A DNA stretch of 64,000 nt from Sutcliffiella tianshenii (GCF_016908565.1 NZ_JAFBED010000011.1:25604-89603); one strand, 5' to 3'. Shown: positions 35,014 through 44,178, numbered from the stretch's first letter. Translations and numbers: made by a program. Notes: generated by a model from the letters alone, not told the origin.

Positions 35014-37269
35014 TTATTCATTCATGAATGTATTCCATTTAATCTTCCAGTCGTAATATTTGTAACCTGGAGTGGGGCTTCCTTTAATGTCCTCATAAAC
35101 TTCACGAAGAAATTGCTTCATTTCAGCTTTGTTTCCATTTTCCCATTCCTTTGCCACCAGGTATACTATTTCCTCCTCTGGAGCAAGATCTTCCTGTGAG
35201 AGCCTATTATTCAACTTTTCGAGCGTATTGTTGCCTTCTTCATATTCAAGGTAACCCAGTGAAGCCAGATTCCAATAATTAGTTCCGTTAAAAAGCCGGA
35301 AATCATCCCAGTCGAATTGGTAATGCTCCTTGAAAGCTACGAACAGATAGGCTTGAATCATTCCATGGTAGATTGTGAAATCGTTCGAAGTTGAGTAAGG
35401 ACTTTGAGGATAGAACTCAAAAAGTAAGTCAGTAATGAATTGTGCCTTCACATCAAGGAATAGATAGTCATAGTCTGATTCATAGTCGGGTCCGTATGAC
35501 AGAACGTATTGCCTGCTTCTCTCATCCACAAAAAAAGCATCATCAATTATATTGGTGTAGTAATTTTCAGAACCGGTATATTCCAAAGACGGTAAATACA
35601 CAAATTTTTCTTTAAAGCTATTGCTGATGGTAAGCCAACTGTTCAAATAGGGAAGGACTCCTTCTAGTTCATCCAATTCATCTTCAATCTGTTTGATATG
35701 TTTTTCCATGCTGATAATATCCGTCCCAAAAGACAATTCCTTCTCAGCCAAGCCTGCCTGTGAAAAAAGGGTGAGCCCTGGAGTGGTATTGCTTATAATC
35801 ATAATAGAGCCATCAGGCTGTCTGGCACTTTCCTCAAAAGTGCCGAAAATAGGTTGTTCAAAACCCCTCAAATTGACGGAAAAATTGGTCTGGGGTATAT
35901 TCTGGCTTAATTGTGCGGAACGGTGATAGTAGTTGGTGAAAAGATTTTCAACCGATCCATTCACGTATTTCTCATATACAGGGAATTCCCCAATAATCGG
36001 ATACCAGGCGATATATGACGGAAGAAACATATTGTCATCCTGCAGGAAAGCATAGTTTTTCTCATCTGAATAGGAGTAGCCCCATTCATTCAATGTTCCC
36101 TGATAGGTGACCGACAAGGTATTGGATGGGGAGTTTTCCAGATTTTCAATAGTAACGCTACTATTCTCCCTTTGATAATCAAGTTCTTTACCGTTCCACT
36201 TGATGAACTCTATCTCAAAGGTTGGATAAAGGGTAAAGGTTAGATGATTCTCTTTGAGACTGTCTATTATTATTTCAGAACCGACACGTATGGCAGAGTC
36301 CCCGATGCGTTCCACATCCAAACTATAGTTCTCCGTTTTCAAAAAGGAAGTAAAGTCTATGTTTGATTCCTCAAAATGCTCTTGGTGCACTGCATATTGG
36401 AAAAGCTTTTCGGATTTTTTTACCTTCTCTGTCCATAAATTTGTATAAGGAGCAGCAGAAGCAATGGTCACTCCTAAAATAAGGAAAACACTGATGGCTG
36501 CACTTCTTTTTTTGGAGGAAAGACGGTTCGTTCCCGCTCTCCATACTGTCAGGCTCAAAAGCAGCAAGCTGAAAAAGAAGACAAACACGCGGGAACGCAA
36601 TGCTTCCTTCTGTGCCATGTCAAATGCCCAGCCCTCCGAAAGATATTGGGCAAGGAAAAATTGACTCAGGTGAAAGGTTTTTAAATAGTAGAGGTGATAT
36701 CTTTGAATGATAAAACCTTCCATGAAAAATGTCCCGAACATCCAGGCACAGAATGTAATGATATATACAATGCGATTTGGGATCATCGCAGCCAAAAACA
36801 TCCCCAATGCAATCGATACCAAGTAGGATACTTGACTTTGAAGTGCGAGCACCGACCCGTGATTCACGAGGAAATCCAGCTGCTCCCCCTGAACCATTCC
36901 AATAACGGTAAACGACACTAGGAAAATAATCGTATAGATCAGGCTATAAAGGTTGATGGCACTGAATTTTGCAAGTATGATCCCCCGATAGGAGGTGGGC
37001 AGGGAATTCGTCCAGTCCAGCATCACGGTCTGCTTTTCCCTTCTGATGCTGAGTACACTTGCAAGAAACATAACCCCTAAAGAAACCGTGTGGCCCACAG
37101 CAAGGAATTCATTCGTGCGCTGTAAGATGGGTTGTGCCGCCTGATATGGTCCCTGAAAGGTAAACCAGATATAAATAGAAACAAGATAAAGTAGTGGAGC
37201 GATGAGAAATAGCCAATTCTTGAAAATGAAGGTAAGCTCCAATTGAAGTTGTCGAATATAGGTGATCAT
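35014..37269 (-). CDS. ABC-2-type permease fused to degenerate M1-peptidase-like domain
   Basis: A 751-residue protein. The N-terminal 250 residues have six or seven hydrophobic segments of the ABC-2 permease type. After one more membrane segment (near 262-280) comes a 450-residue exported region. Its first part (LTFTLYPTFEIEFIKWNGK, SNTLSVTYQGTLNEWGY, LPSYIAWYPI) resembles the N-terminal domain of M1 aminopeptidases, and the rest (VYLPSLEYTG, FEFYPQSPYS) is in a similar order. No HExxH zinc motif is seen, so it is probably not a peptidase. It overlaps its ATPase gene by 4 bp. Confidence 0.8.
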   Translation of the reverse strand: MITYIRQLQLELTFIFKNWLFLIAPLLYLVSIYIWFTFQGPYQAAQPILQRTNEFLAVGHTVSLGVMFLASVLSIRREKQTVMLDWTNSLPTSYRGIILAKFSAINLYSLIYTIIFLVSFTVIGMVQGEQLDFLVNHGSVLALQSQVSYLVSIALGMFLAAMIPNRIVYIITFCAWMFGTFFMEGFIIQRYHLYYLKTFHLSQFFLAQYLSEGWAFDMAQKEALRSRVFVFFFSLLLLSLTVWRAGTNRLSSKKRSAAISVFLILGVTIASAAPYTNLWTEKVKKSEKLFQYAVHQEHFEESNIDFTSFLKTENYSLDVERIGDSAIRVGSEIIIDSLKENHLTFTLYPTFEIEFIKWNGKELDYQRENSSVTIENLENSPSNTLSVTYQGTLNEWGYSYSDEKNYAFLQDDNMFLPSYIAWYPIIGEFPVYEKYVNGSVENLFTNYYHRSAQLSQNIPQTNFSVNLRGFEQPIFGTFEESARQPDGSIMIISNTTPGLTLFSQAGLAEKELSFGTDIISMEKHIKQIEDELDELEGVLPYLNSWLTISNSFKEKFVYLPSLEYTGSENYYTNIIDDAFFVDERSRQYVLSYGPDYESDYDYLFLDVKAQFITDLLFEFYPQSPYSTSNDFTIYHGMIQAYLFVAFKEHYQFDWDDFRLFNGTNYWNLASLGYLEYEEGNNTLEKLNNRLSQEDLAPEEEIVYLVAKEWENGNKAEMKQFLREVYEDIKGSPTPGYKYYDWKIKWNTFMNE

Positions 37270-38135
37270 GATCTTCCCCCCACTATCGAAAGATATCCCT
37301 CTTCTAAAGTAGGTTGGGTAAGAATGGCCCCTGAATAGGGCTTTTCATCATTCAATATCCGTACTTTTATGAAGCTTCCATACTGCTGCTTGATGGAATA
37401 GATCAAGCTCTCATTTTTAAGATGGACCAATTCATTCTTATGGACTTCCATTTCCCAGATCCTTCCATGGGCTTGTGCCAATAAATCATCCACGGTCCCA
37501 TCCAGGACAACCCTTCCTTTATCCAATACTGCAATCTCATAGCAGCTGCTTTCAATATCGGTCACAACATGTGTGGATAGAATAATGGCTTTATCTTTCC
37601 CTTCCACGGATAAGAGATTTCTGAAGCGCAGCCTTTCTTCCGGATCAAGCCCTACGGTAGGCTCATCGAGTATGACGACTGAAGGGTTGCCGATAAAAGC
37701 TTGTGCAATCCCTAGCCGCTGCTTCATCCCATGGGATAAAGCCTTTACTTTTTCATTGGCTTTTTCCTGTAAATTCACTTTTTCAAGCAGCTCTAGTATG
37801 GTCGTTTTACGGCGTGATTTACTTCGGATACCTTTCATCACCGCAACATAATCCAATATCTCCATAGGTGTCAATTGGGGATAAACATGAAAATGCTGAG
37901 GAAGATAACCGATCATGGGACGTACCTTCTCCGGATGCCTTGTAAGGGAAATGGAGTTCATCCATATATCGCCGCCAGTGGGCTTAAGGAGCGTTGCCAG
38001 TATTCTCATCAATGACGTTTTTCCGGCCCCATTTGGTCCCAGAAGTCCAAATATGCCATTTGTTATGCTTAAATCAATCGAATCAAGTGCTACAGATTCT
38101 TTATAATGTTTTGATAGATTTTTAATTTGTAACAT
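37266..38135 (-). CDS. ABC transporter ATP-binding protein (first of operon)
   Basis: A 289-residue ABC ATPase. Walker A is GPNGAGKTS (near 33-41), the signature is LSHGMKQRLGIAQA, and Walker B is VVILDEPTVGLDP. A C-terminal domain of about 80 residues follows. ATG 38133-38135 has AGGAT upstream. It is the first gene of the leftward operon and its stop overlaps the permease start (ATGA), pairing the two as one exporter. Substrate is unknown. Confidence 0.93.
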   Translation of the reverse strand: MLQIKNLSKHYKESVALDSIDLSITNGIFGLLGPNGAGKTSLMRILATLLKPTGGDIWMNSISLTRHPEKVRPMIGYLPQHFHVYPQLTPMEILDYVAVMKGIRSKSRRKTTILELLEKVNLQEKANEKVKALSHGMKQRLGIAQAFIGNPSVVILDEPTVGLDPEERLRFRNLLSVEGKDKAIILSTHVVTDIESSCYEIAVLDKGRVVLDGTVDDLLAQAHGRIWEMEVHKNELVHLKNESLIYSIKQQYGSFIKVRILNDEKPYSGAILTQPTLEEGYLSIVGGRS

Positions 38136-38169
38136 GGGTGATCCTACTTTCTTATAGAAAACATTTATG

Positions 38170-38197
38170 CCTTCCATCATTATAACGAAATGGAAGG
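38170..38197 (-). promoter_or_regulatory. Inverted repeat around operon promoter
   Basis: CCTTCCAT (38170-38177) / ATGGAAGG (38190-38197), perfect 8-bp arms with a 12-nt centre. On the minus strand the centre contains TTATAAT, a -10-like element. This may be an operator for the leftward ABC/sigma operon. Confidence 0.45.
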
Positions 38198-38301
38198 GAA
38201 AAGGGTTTAGGTTAAAGGATAAAAAAGATTCGGTTGAAAAGTTTTTCCGCAATTCTAAAAAAGTGATTGACTAAGGATGTTGTGTATCATATACTAGGTT
38301 T

Positions 38302-38315
38302 CGAAAGCGCTTTCG
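38302..38315. promoter_or_regulatory. LacI-family operator before regulator
   Basis: CGAAAGCGCTTTCG, a perfect 14-bp palindrome with the CpG-centred core of LacI-family operators. It lies about 20 nt before the regulator's start and so suggests autoregulation. Confidence 0.75.
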
Positions 38316-38335
38316 TTTCGAGTGAGGGAGAAAAT

Positions 38336-39349
38336 ATGACAACAATTTATGACATTGCTGAAAAAACAGGGTTTTCTATCACTACGGTTTCAAAGGTTTT
38401 GAATAACTACACTGATGTGAGTGAAAAAACCAAAAAGAAGGTATTAGCGGCTGTGGAAGAAATGGGATATTTCCCAAATTCACATGCCAGGACATTGACT
38501 ACCAAAAAGTCATGGACACTCGGTGTTGTATTCATGGAGTCACTCGGCGGAGGGATGAAGCATCCATTCTTTAACGCAGTTATTGAAAGCTTCAAACAAA
38601 GAGCTGAGCTATCCGGATATGATATGCTCTTTGTTTCAAGGAACATACAGAATGAGAAGAAAAGCTACTTGGATCACTTTCAGTATAGAGGAGTGGATGG
38701 AGTAGTCATTGTATGTTCGGTTGTTGATGATCCGGAAGTGAAGAAATTGATGGAATCCAATCTTCCGACAGTTGTAATCGATATGCACAGCACGAAATCA
38801 AGTGTCGTGTACAGCGATAATAGCCATGGAAGTGTATTGGCTTTTGATTATTTGTACGCTTTGGGTCATAGGAAAATAGCTCATATCTACGGTCATCAGG
38901 AAACATTTGCAGGTACTGAGAGATTAAAAGGGTTTCTGAAAGCTGCTGAAAAGCAAAAGCTCGATATCCCCAAATCGTATATTGTAAGCGGTGAGTACTT
39001 CTCCATAGAGGGAGGAGAAAAGGCGATGCATACATTATTATCCTTGGAAAACCCACCTACCGCTGTATATGCAGCAGGGGATAATATGGCGCTCGGGGCA
39101 ATGAAGGCAATCAGGGCAAAAGGTTTAAAAGTGCCTGAAGATATATCTGTAGTAGGTTTCGACGATATTGAAATTGCAAAACATCTTAATCCTGCCTTAA
39201 CGACAATCAGACAGAATATGGATTTGATCGGGTCACAAGCAGCAGATGTACTTATATCACAAATCAACGAAAAAAGAAAAACCAGTGTAGCCATCACCAT
39301 TCCAGTAGAACTGCTGGAAAGAGATTCTTGCATGCCGATAAAAGGCTGA
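38336..39349 (+). CDS. LacI-family transcriptional regulator of the beta-glucoside locus
   Basis: A 337-residue repressor. The N-terminal helix-turn-helix and hinge are clear: TIYDIAEKTGFSITTVSKVLNN and VSEKTKKKVLAAVEEMGYFPNSHARTL. The sugar-binding core runs to the end, with VVGFDDIEIAKHLNPALTTI near its C-terminus. ATG 38336 follows GAGGGAG; the frame upstream to 38267 includes the operator. It precedes a sugar ABC-GH1 operon, so it likely responds to an oligosaccharide derived from beta-glucan. Confidence 0.93.
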   Translation: MTTIYDIAEKTGFSITTVSKVLNNYTDVSEKTKKKVLAAVEEMGYFPNSHARTLTTKKSWTLGVVFMESLGGGMKHPFFNAVIESFKQRAELSGYDMLFVSRNIQNEKKSYLDHFQYRGVDGVVIVCSVVDDPEVKKLMESNLPTVVIDMHSTKSSVVYSDNSHGSVLAFDYLYALGHRKIAHIYGHQETFAGTERLKGFLKAAEKQKLDIPKSYIVSGEYFSIEGGEKAMHTLLSLENPPTAVYAAGDNMALGAMKAIRAKGLKVPEDISVVGFDDIEIAKHLNPALTTIRQNMDLIGSQAADVLISQINEKRKTSVAITIPVELLERDSCMPIKG

Positions 39350-39413
39350 CCGTTTTTTCTCTGGTTCAACAAGGATTGTAGGATTAGCATATCCTCCTTT
39401 CCTGTTTCCGATG

Positions 39414-39464
39414 TTTACGAAAGCGCTTTAGTATTTTTTAGGGATTTACGAAAGCGCTTTAGTA
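39414..39464. promoter_or_regulatory. Paired LacI-type operators and promoter of ABC-GH1 operon
   Basis: The same 20-bp sequence TTTACGAAAGCGCTTTAGTA occurs at 39414-39433 and 39445-39464, 31 bp apart, about three helical turns. TATAAT follows at 39466-39471, so the second operator overlaps the promoter. The core matches the palindrome before the regulator. Confidence 0.8.
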
Positions 39465-39514
39465 ATATAATGCAAGGATAGAAAATAAAAGAAATCTTAA
39501 TGGGGGTAGTTCAA

Positions 39515-40825
39515 TTGAAGAAAAGTCTATTATTAATGATTACTGCAATTCTTTCTTTATCAGTTTTTGCTGGATGCAGTAGTGACAAAACAGCTTCTAA
39601 AGCTGATTTGACTGTTTGGTCTTTTACTGACGAATTGCAGGAACCTATCAATGTGTTCAAGGAAAAGAATGGCGTTACCGTTGATCTTACAATCATTCCG
39701 ATTGAAGATTATCCAACTCGTTTACGTCCTGTGTTAGAGAGCGGAAAAGGTGCTCCGGATGTATTTACCGGGGAGCTCGCGTTCATTAAGGATTGGGTGG
39801 AACAAGATTACTGGGAGGACCTTTCCCAAGAGCCTTATAATGTGCAAGATTGGGAAGAAGACTACGTTCCTTATGTATTCGATTTAGGGAAAGACTCCGA
39901 AGGAAAAATCAAAGCCGTATCCTGGCAGACGACTCCTGGTGGAATCTTCTATAGAAGAAGTATTGCAAACGAAGTCCTAGGTACTGATGACCCTGCCAAA
40001 ATCGGGGAAATGCTAAGTGATATGGATGGATTGTTTGAAGTTGGGGAGCAATTGAAGTCGGCTGGATATCGTTTATTCCCGGATGAAGGAGCGGTACGTT
40101 GGTTTGCACAAGGTCAAGATCCGCAGCCATGGGTGAACGAAAATAATGAATTGGTACTTACAGAAGGCAGAATCAACTACTTTGATTATGCTAAGGATTT
40201 AAGAGAAAAAGATTTGACTGCATTTGCTCCTGAATGGTCCCCTGCGTGGTTTGCTGCAATGGACGAGCCGATCAATTACAATGCAGGATGGGAAGAAGTG
40301 AAAGAAGACGCAGCAGATCAGACGGAGGTATTTGCATACGCACTACCGACTTGGGGTCTACACAGTGTATTGAAAACGAATACCAAAGAAACAGTTGGAG
40401 ATTGGGCAGTGACAAACGGACCAAACCCATACTTCTGGGGTGGTACTTGGTTAGGAATCTATAAAGGCTCTGACAATAAAGACTTAGCGTGGGAATTCGT
40501 ACAGATGATGACTCATGATGAAGAGTTCTTGACAGATTGGGCAACAGAAACGGGAGATGTCTTATCTTACCTGCCGGTTACTGAAAAGATCAAAGGTGAT
40601 TTCTCAGAGCCATTCTTAGGTGGCCAAAACAACTATACATTCTTCTTGGATGAAGCACAAAACATCAATCCAGGTATAGTAACAAGATATGACCAACAAA
40701 TCGACGGCTTCTTCGGATCCATGGTCGGTGAATATGTCGAGGGAACAAAAACGAAAGAAGAAGCAATCGAGGAATTCTATCGTTTAGTGAAAAATGCATA
40801 TCCGGATATCAAAACACCGGAATAA
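39515..40825 (+). CDS. Sugar ABC transporter substrate-binding lipoprotein
   Basis: A 436-residue extracellular solute-binding protein (family 1, carbohydrate type). The signal peptide ends in lipobox VFAGC (Cys near residue 21), so the protein is lipid-anchored outside the membrane. Typical features are TVWSFTDELQ, GAPDVFTGELAFIKDW and a KGSDNKDLAWEFVQMM C-terminal motif. TTG 39515 follows GGGGT at good spacing; ATG 39500 has no SD. It likely binds beta-gluco-oligosaccharides, by context. Confidence 0.93.
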   Translation: MKKSLLLMITAILSLSVFAGCSSDKTASKADLTVWSFTDELQEPINVFKEKNGVTVDLTIIPIEDYPTRLRPVLESGKGAPDVFTGELAFIKDWVEQDYWEDLSQEPYNVQDWEEDYVPYVFDLGKDSEGKIKAVSWQTTPGGIFYRRSIANEVLGTDDPAKIGEMLSDMDGLFEVGEQLKSAGYRLFPDEGAVRWFAQGQDPQPWVNENNELVLTEGRINYFDYAKDLREKDLTAFAPEWSPAWFAAMDEPINYNAGWEEVKEDAADQTEVFAYALPTWGLHSVLKTNTKETVGDWAVTNGPNPYFWGGTWLGIYKGSDNKDLAWEFVQMMTHDEEFLTDWATETGDVLSYLPVTEKIKGDFSEPFLGGQNNYTFFLDEAQNINPGIVTRYDQQIDGFFGSMVGEYVEGTKTKEEAIEEFYRLVKNAYPDIKTPE

Positions 40826-40836
40826 TGTGACAAGTG

Positions 40837-40874
40837 GATGTGATGGGAGCAGATAAATCGGCTCCCATCACATC
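40837..40874 (+). other. Intercistronic hairpin after binding-protein gene
   Basis: Perfect 14-bp stem GATGTGATGGGAGC (40837-40850) / GCTCCCATCACATC (40861-40874) with a 10-nt loop and no T-run. Such stem-loops often protect highly expressed binding-protein mRNA in sugar ABC operons. Confidence 0.75.
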
Positions 40875-40881
40875 ATTTAAA

Positions 40882-41061
40882 GTGAGTGGTTCAAAAAGGA
40901 GGATAAAAAGAGCAAAGAAGTTCGAGGAAGTGAAGTCTCGAGCACCGCAGCGTATTGTTGGGAATGTTGCGGAGCGGAGAGGCAAGCTGACGAAGAAATT
41001 CTATAGCTTTTTTACCGGACTTTTTGAACATCCTCTAAAAGAAAGAAGGCGATTACTGTGA
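40882..41061 (+). CDS. Small basic protein ORF between binding protein and permease
   Basis: An open frame of up to 75 codons (from 40834), encoding a highly basic C-terminal part (AKKFEEVKSRAPQR, GNVAERRGKLTKKFYSF). Its stop overlaps the permease start (GTGA), suggesting real coupling. Start choice is poor: GTG 40882 has no SD, and a strong AAGGAGG at about 40896-40902 is not followed by ATG, GTG or TTG at normal spacing. It could be a short accessory protein or the remnant of an N-terminal permease extension. I do not recognise it. Confidence 0.45.
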   Translation: MSGSKRRIKRAKKFEEVKSRAPQRIVGNVAERRGKLTKKFYSFFTGLFEHPLKERRRLL

Positions 41062-41942
41062 AGAAAAAAGATCACTATGGATACCTGTTCATCCTGCCAT
41101 TTTTCATCGTCTTTGCGATTTTTAGCATTTATCCAATACTATTAACCTTCTATTATAGTTTTACCAACTATTCCGGTATGGGAGTACCTGAGGTTGTTGG
41201 ATTGGCTAACTATACAAGACTGCTGAGTGACAGCTACTTTTTACAGGCATTTTTTAATACTTGGTACATTTGGGGAGTCAATTTCTTCTTTCAAATGCTG
41301 ATTGCATTGGGGCTAGCCATTTTGTTCTCAGATATTCGTCTGAAAATGAAAGGCCTAGGATTTTTCCGGGCGGTCCTTTATCTACCGAACCTGATTACCA
41401 TTGCTTCCGTAGCTTTGTTGTTCGGAATTTTACTAGGATGGCACCATGGTACGTTAAATCACTTATTGATGGACTTAGGGGTCATCTCTAAACCTATCAA
41501 TTGGCTTAACGACCCGACGACGGCCAAATGGTCGGTTGCACTTATTGGAGCCTGGATGTGGTTCGGTCACACTTTTATAGTCTTGATGGCCGGAATCTCA
41601 GGAATCTCCAAGGATTATTATGAAGCGGCACTTATTGACGGAGCTAACCGTTGGAAAACGTTGTTCCATATTACACTGCCTTTATTAAAGCCGATCATGT
41701 TATACATTATGATTACTTCTTTGATAGGCGGATTGCAGATTTTCGAACTTCCGATGCTATTGACGGACGGAATGGGTGCGCCGCAAGGATCTTTAAATAC
41801 GATGGTTTTATATATGTATAATCAGGCATTTAAATTTAACAACTATGGATACGCCGCAGCGGTAGCATACGGATTATTCTTAATAACTTTAATTTTCTCG
41901 TTTGCAACATTTAAAGCTATGTACCGCAAAAGCATGGATTAG
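41058..41942 (+). CDS. Sugar ABC transporter permease (MalF-type)
   Basis: A 294-residue membrane protein with six transmembrane segments. The cytoplasmic EAA loop is EAALIDGANRWKTLFHITLPLLKPI. It begins with a short KKKDHYGYLFILP typical of family starts. GTG start overlaps the preceding ORF stop. It pairs with the permease at 41955; no ATPase is encoded nearby, so a shared MsmX-type ATPase elsewhere is likely, as in B. subtilis. Confidence 0.93.
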   Translation: MKKKDHYGYLFILPFFIVFAIFSIYPILLTFYYSFTNYSGMGVPEVVGLANYTRLLSDSYFLQAFFNTWYIWGVNFFFQMLIALGLAILFSDIRLKMKGLGFFRAVLYLPNLITIASVALLFGILLGWHHGTLNHLLMDLGVISKPINWLNDPTTAKWSVALIGAWMWFGHTFIVLMAGISGISKDYYEAALIDGANRWKTLFHITLPLLKPIMLYIMITSLIGGLQIFELPMLLTDGMGAPQGSLNTMVLYMYNQAFKFNNYGYAAAVAYGLFLITLIFSFATFKAMYRKSMD

Positions 41943-41954
41943 GAGTGAGATGGT

Positions 41955-42785
41955 GTGAATAAAAGGATTTTTGTAAAAAGCATCCTATACGGGCTTTTAA
42001 TATTGCTTGCGATTATTAGCTTTATCCCTTTTTATATGATGATTATCAATGCAACCAGGTCCAATTCGGAGATCCTTAGACAAGGATTTACCATGATTCC
42101 CGGGTCTGCCATTATGGAAAACTATGAAAGACTCATGAGCTTCGTCAATATTTGGCAAGGCTTTGGAAACAGTGTATTCATCGCAATTTGTGTAACATTA
42201 TTAAGCTCATATTTTTCCGCATTGACGGCGTATGGGTTCGCAATCTATAACTTTAAAGGTAAAAATTTTCTATTCGTATCCGTTTTAATATTGATGATGG
42301 TACCAGGTCAGCTAGGACTGATCGGTTTTTATGACCTTAACAAAACATTGGGTACATTGGACAGCTATATTCCTTTAATCATTCCGGCAATAGCAAGTCC
42401 ATTCGTTGTTTTCTTCCTACGACAATTTCTTGTCTCCACCTTGCATCCGACATTATTGGAGGCTGCCAGAATGGATGGAGCAAGTGAAATAAGGATTTTC
42501 CACACGATAGGCTTACCTATCATGATGCCGGCAGTAGCCACCATGGGTATTTTCACATTCATCGGATCCTGGAACAACTATATCACCCCATTGGTAGTGC
42601 TATTCAGTCCCGAAAAGTACACATTGCCTGTTATGATGGGCTTTTTAAGAGGATCAAAAGTAGCGGAAAACCTTGGTTCGATGTATCTCGGAATCGCTAT
42701 TTCCGTTGTTCCGATCATGATTATTTTCTTATTCTTATCCAAGTACATCATTAGCAGCATTTCAGCAGGATCAGTTAAAGAATAG
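41955..42785 (+). CDS. Sugar ABC transporter permease (MalG-type)
   Basis: A 276-residue membrane protein with six transmembrane segments. The EAA loop is EAARMDGASEIRIFHTIGLPIMMPA. The start is GTG, with AGGAGTGAGATG upstream. It lies 12 nt after its partner permease and 35 nt before the GH1 gene, so all are one operon. Confidence 0.93.
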   Translation: MNKRIFVKSILYGLLILLAIISFIPFYMMIINATRSNSEILRQGFTMIPGSAIMENYERLMSFVNIWQGFGNSVFIAICVTLLSSYFSALTAYGFAIYNFKGKNFLFVSVLILMMVPGQLGLIGFYDLNKTLGTLDSYIPLIIPAIASPFVVFFLRQFLVSTLHPTLLEAARMDGASEIRIFHTIGLPIMMPAVATMGIFTFIGSWNNYITPLVVLFSPEKYTLPVMMGFLRGSKVAENLGSMYLGIAISVVPIMIIFLFLSKYIISSISAGSVKE

Positions 42786-42820
42786 CCAATACAACTAGAT
42801 AAATAGAAGAGGTGATCGGC

Positions 42821-44152
42821 ATGTCAAGTTTTTCAAAGGACTTTATTTTTGGAACAGCAACTTCCTCCTATCAAATAGAAGGAGCGCATGATGAAGGCGG
42901 GCGCACTCCCTCCATCTGGGATACTTTTTCAAGAACGCCAGGAAAAGTGTGGAATGGGGATACGGGGGATATTGCCTGCGACCATTATCACCGTTATGAA
43001 GAAGATATTAACATCATCAAAAGCCTTGGTGTGGATTCCTACCGTCTATCCATTGCATGGCCAAGAGTATTTCCAGAGCAAGGCGTCTATAACCAAGAAG
43101 GAATGGATTTTTATAAAAAATTGATTCATGGCTTATTGGATGCAGGGATTAAACCAATGGTTACCTTATACCACTGGGACCTTCCGATGTGGGCTCATAA
43201 ACAGGGCGGATGGGTAAACCGCGAGTCAGTTTCATGGTTCCTTGAGTTTGCTGAGAAGTGCTATGAAGAATTAGATGACTTAGTCTACTCTTGGATTACG
43301 CACAATGAACCATGGTGCGCAAGCTTCTTAAGCTACCACCTTGGACATCACGCGCCTGGTCATACGAACCTGGAAGAAGGGGTGAAGGCAGCGCATCATA
43401 TCCTGCTTTCACATGGAGAAGCAGTTAAATTGTTAAAAGGAAAATTCGGCTCTTCTACACCGATTGGGATTACCCTTAACCTTGCACCGGCATATGCTCC
43501 TACTAATACGATCAATGACCAGATTGCAAGAAACAATTCAGACGGCTATGCCAACAGATGGTTCCTGGATCCAATCTTCAAAGGCTCCTACCCGATGGAT
43601 ATGATCAATTTGTTCTCTAAATTGATTCATAACTTTGATTTCATCCAAGAAGGAGATTTGGAATCGATCTCAACGGCATGTGATTTCTTCGGGATCAACT
43701 ATTATGCAAGATCATTGGTTGAGTTTGATCCAAGTTCACCAATGCTAAATAAAGGTGCTTATTCCGATTATCCGAAAACGGGGATGGGCTGGGATATCTC
43801 TCCGAAGGAATTCAAGGAACTGATTAGAGGCCTGCGAGAAAACTATACCAGTCTGCCAATCTACATAACAGAGAACGGCGCGGCATATGACGATTTCGTC
43901 GAGAACGGATGTGTCCATGATAAAGAGCGTACTGACTATGTAGAAAAGCATATTAAGGCTGTAGCGGAATTGAATGAAGAAGGAATGAATATCGCAGGAT
44001 ACTTCCTCTGGTCCTTGTTTGATAATTTTGAATGGGCATTCGGATACGACAAGCGATTTGGAATGGTCTACGTCGATTTTGAAACACAAGAAAGAGTCCT
44101 TAAAGATAGCGCAAAGCGATATAAAGAAATCATCCAAACAAGAAATATCTAG
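42821..44152 (+). CDS. GH1 beta-glucosidase
   Basis: A 443-residue family 1 glycoside hydrolase, cytoplasmic (no signal peptide). Acid/base E163 lies in THNEPW and nucleophile E351 in YITENG. The N-terminal FIFGTATSSYQIEGAHDEGG signature is complete. ATG 42821 follows AGAAGAGGTGATC; an in-frame GTG at 42812 overlaps that SD. It should hydrolyse imported beta-glucosides such as laminari- or cello-oligosaccharides. Phospho-beta-glucosidase activity is less likely, because import is by ABC, not PTS. Confidence 0.95.
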   Translation: MSSFSKDFIFGTATSSYQIEGAHDEGGRTPSIWDTFSRTPGKVWNGDTGDIACDHYHRYEEDINIIKSLGVDSYRLSIAWPRVFPEQGVYNQEGMDFYKKLIHGLLDAGIKPMVTLYHWDLPMWAHKQGGWVNRESVSWFLEFAEKCYEELDDLVYSWITHNEPWCASFLSYHLGHHAPGHTNLEEGVKAAHHILLSHGEAVKLLKGKFGSSTPIGITLNLAPAYAPTNTINDQIARNNSDGYANRWFLDPIFKGSYPMDMINLFSKLIHNFDFIQEGDLESISTACDFFGINYYARSLVEFDPSSPMLNKGAYSDYPKTGMGWDISPKEFKELIRGLRENYTSLPIYITENGAAYDDFVENGCVHDKERTDYVEKHIKAVAELNEEGMNIAGYFLWSLFDNFEWAFGYDKRFGMVYVDFETQERVLKDSAKRYKEIIQTRNI

Positions 44153-44153
44153 C

Positions 44154-44178
44154 CACTCTTCCCTGAGTGGTTTTTTTA
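44154..44178 (+). terminator. Terminator after GH1 gene
   Basis: 6-bp stem CCACTC / GAGTGG with a 6-nt loop, then seven Ts. Confidence 0.85.
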
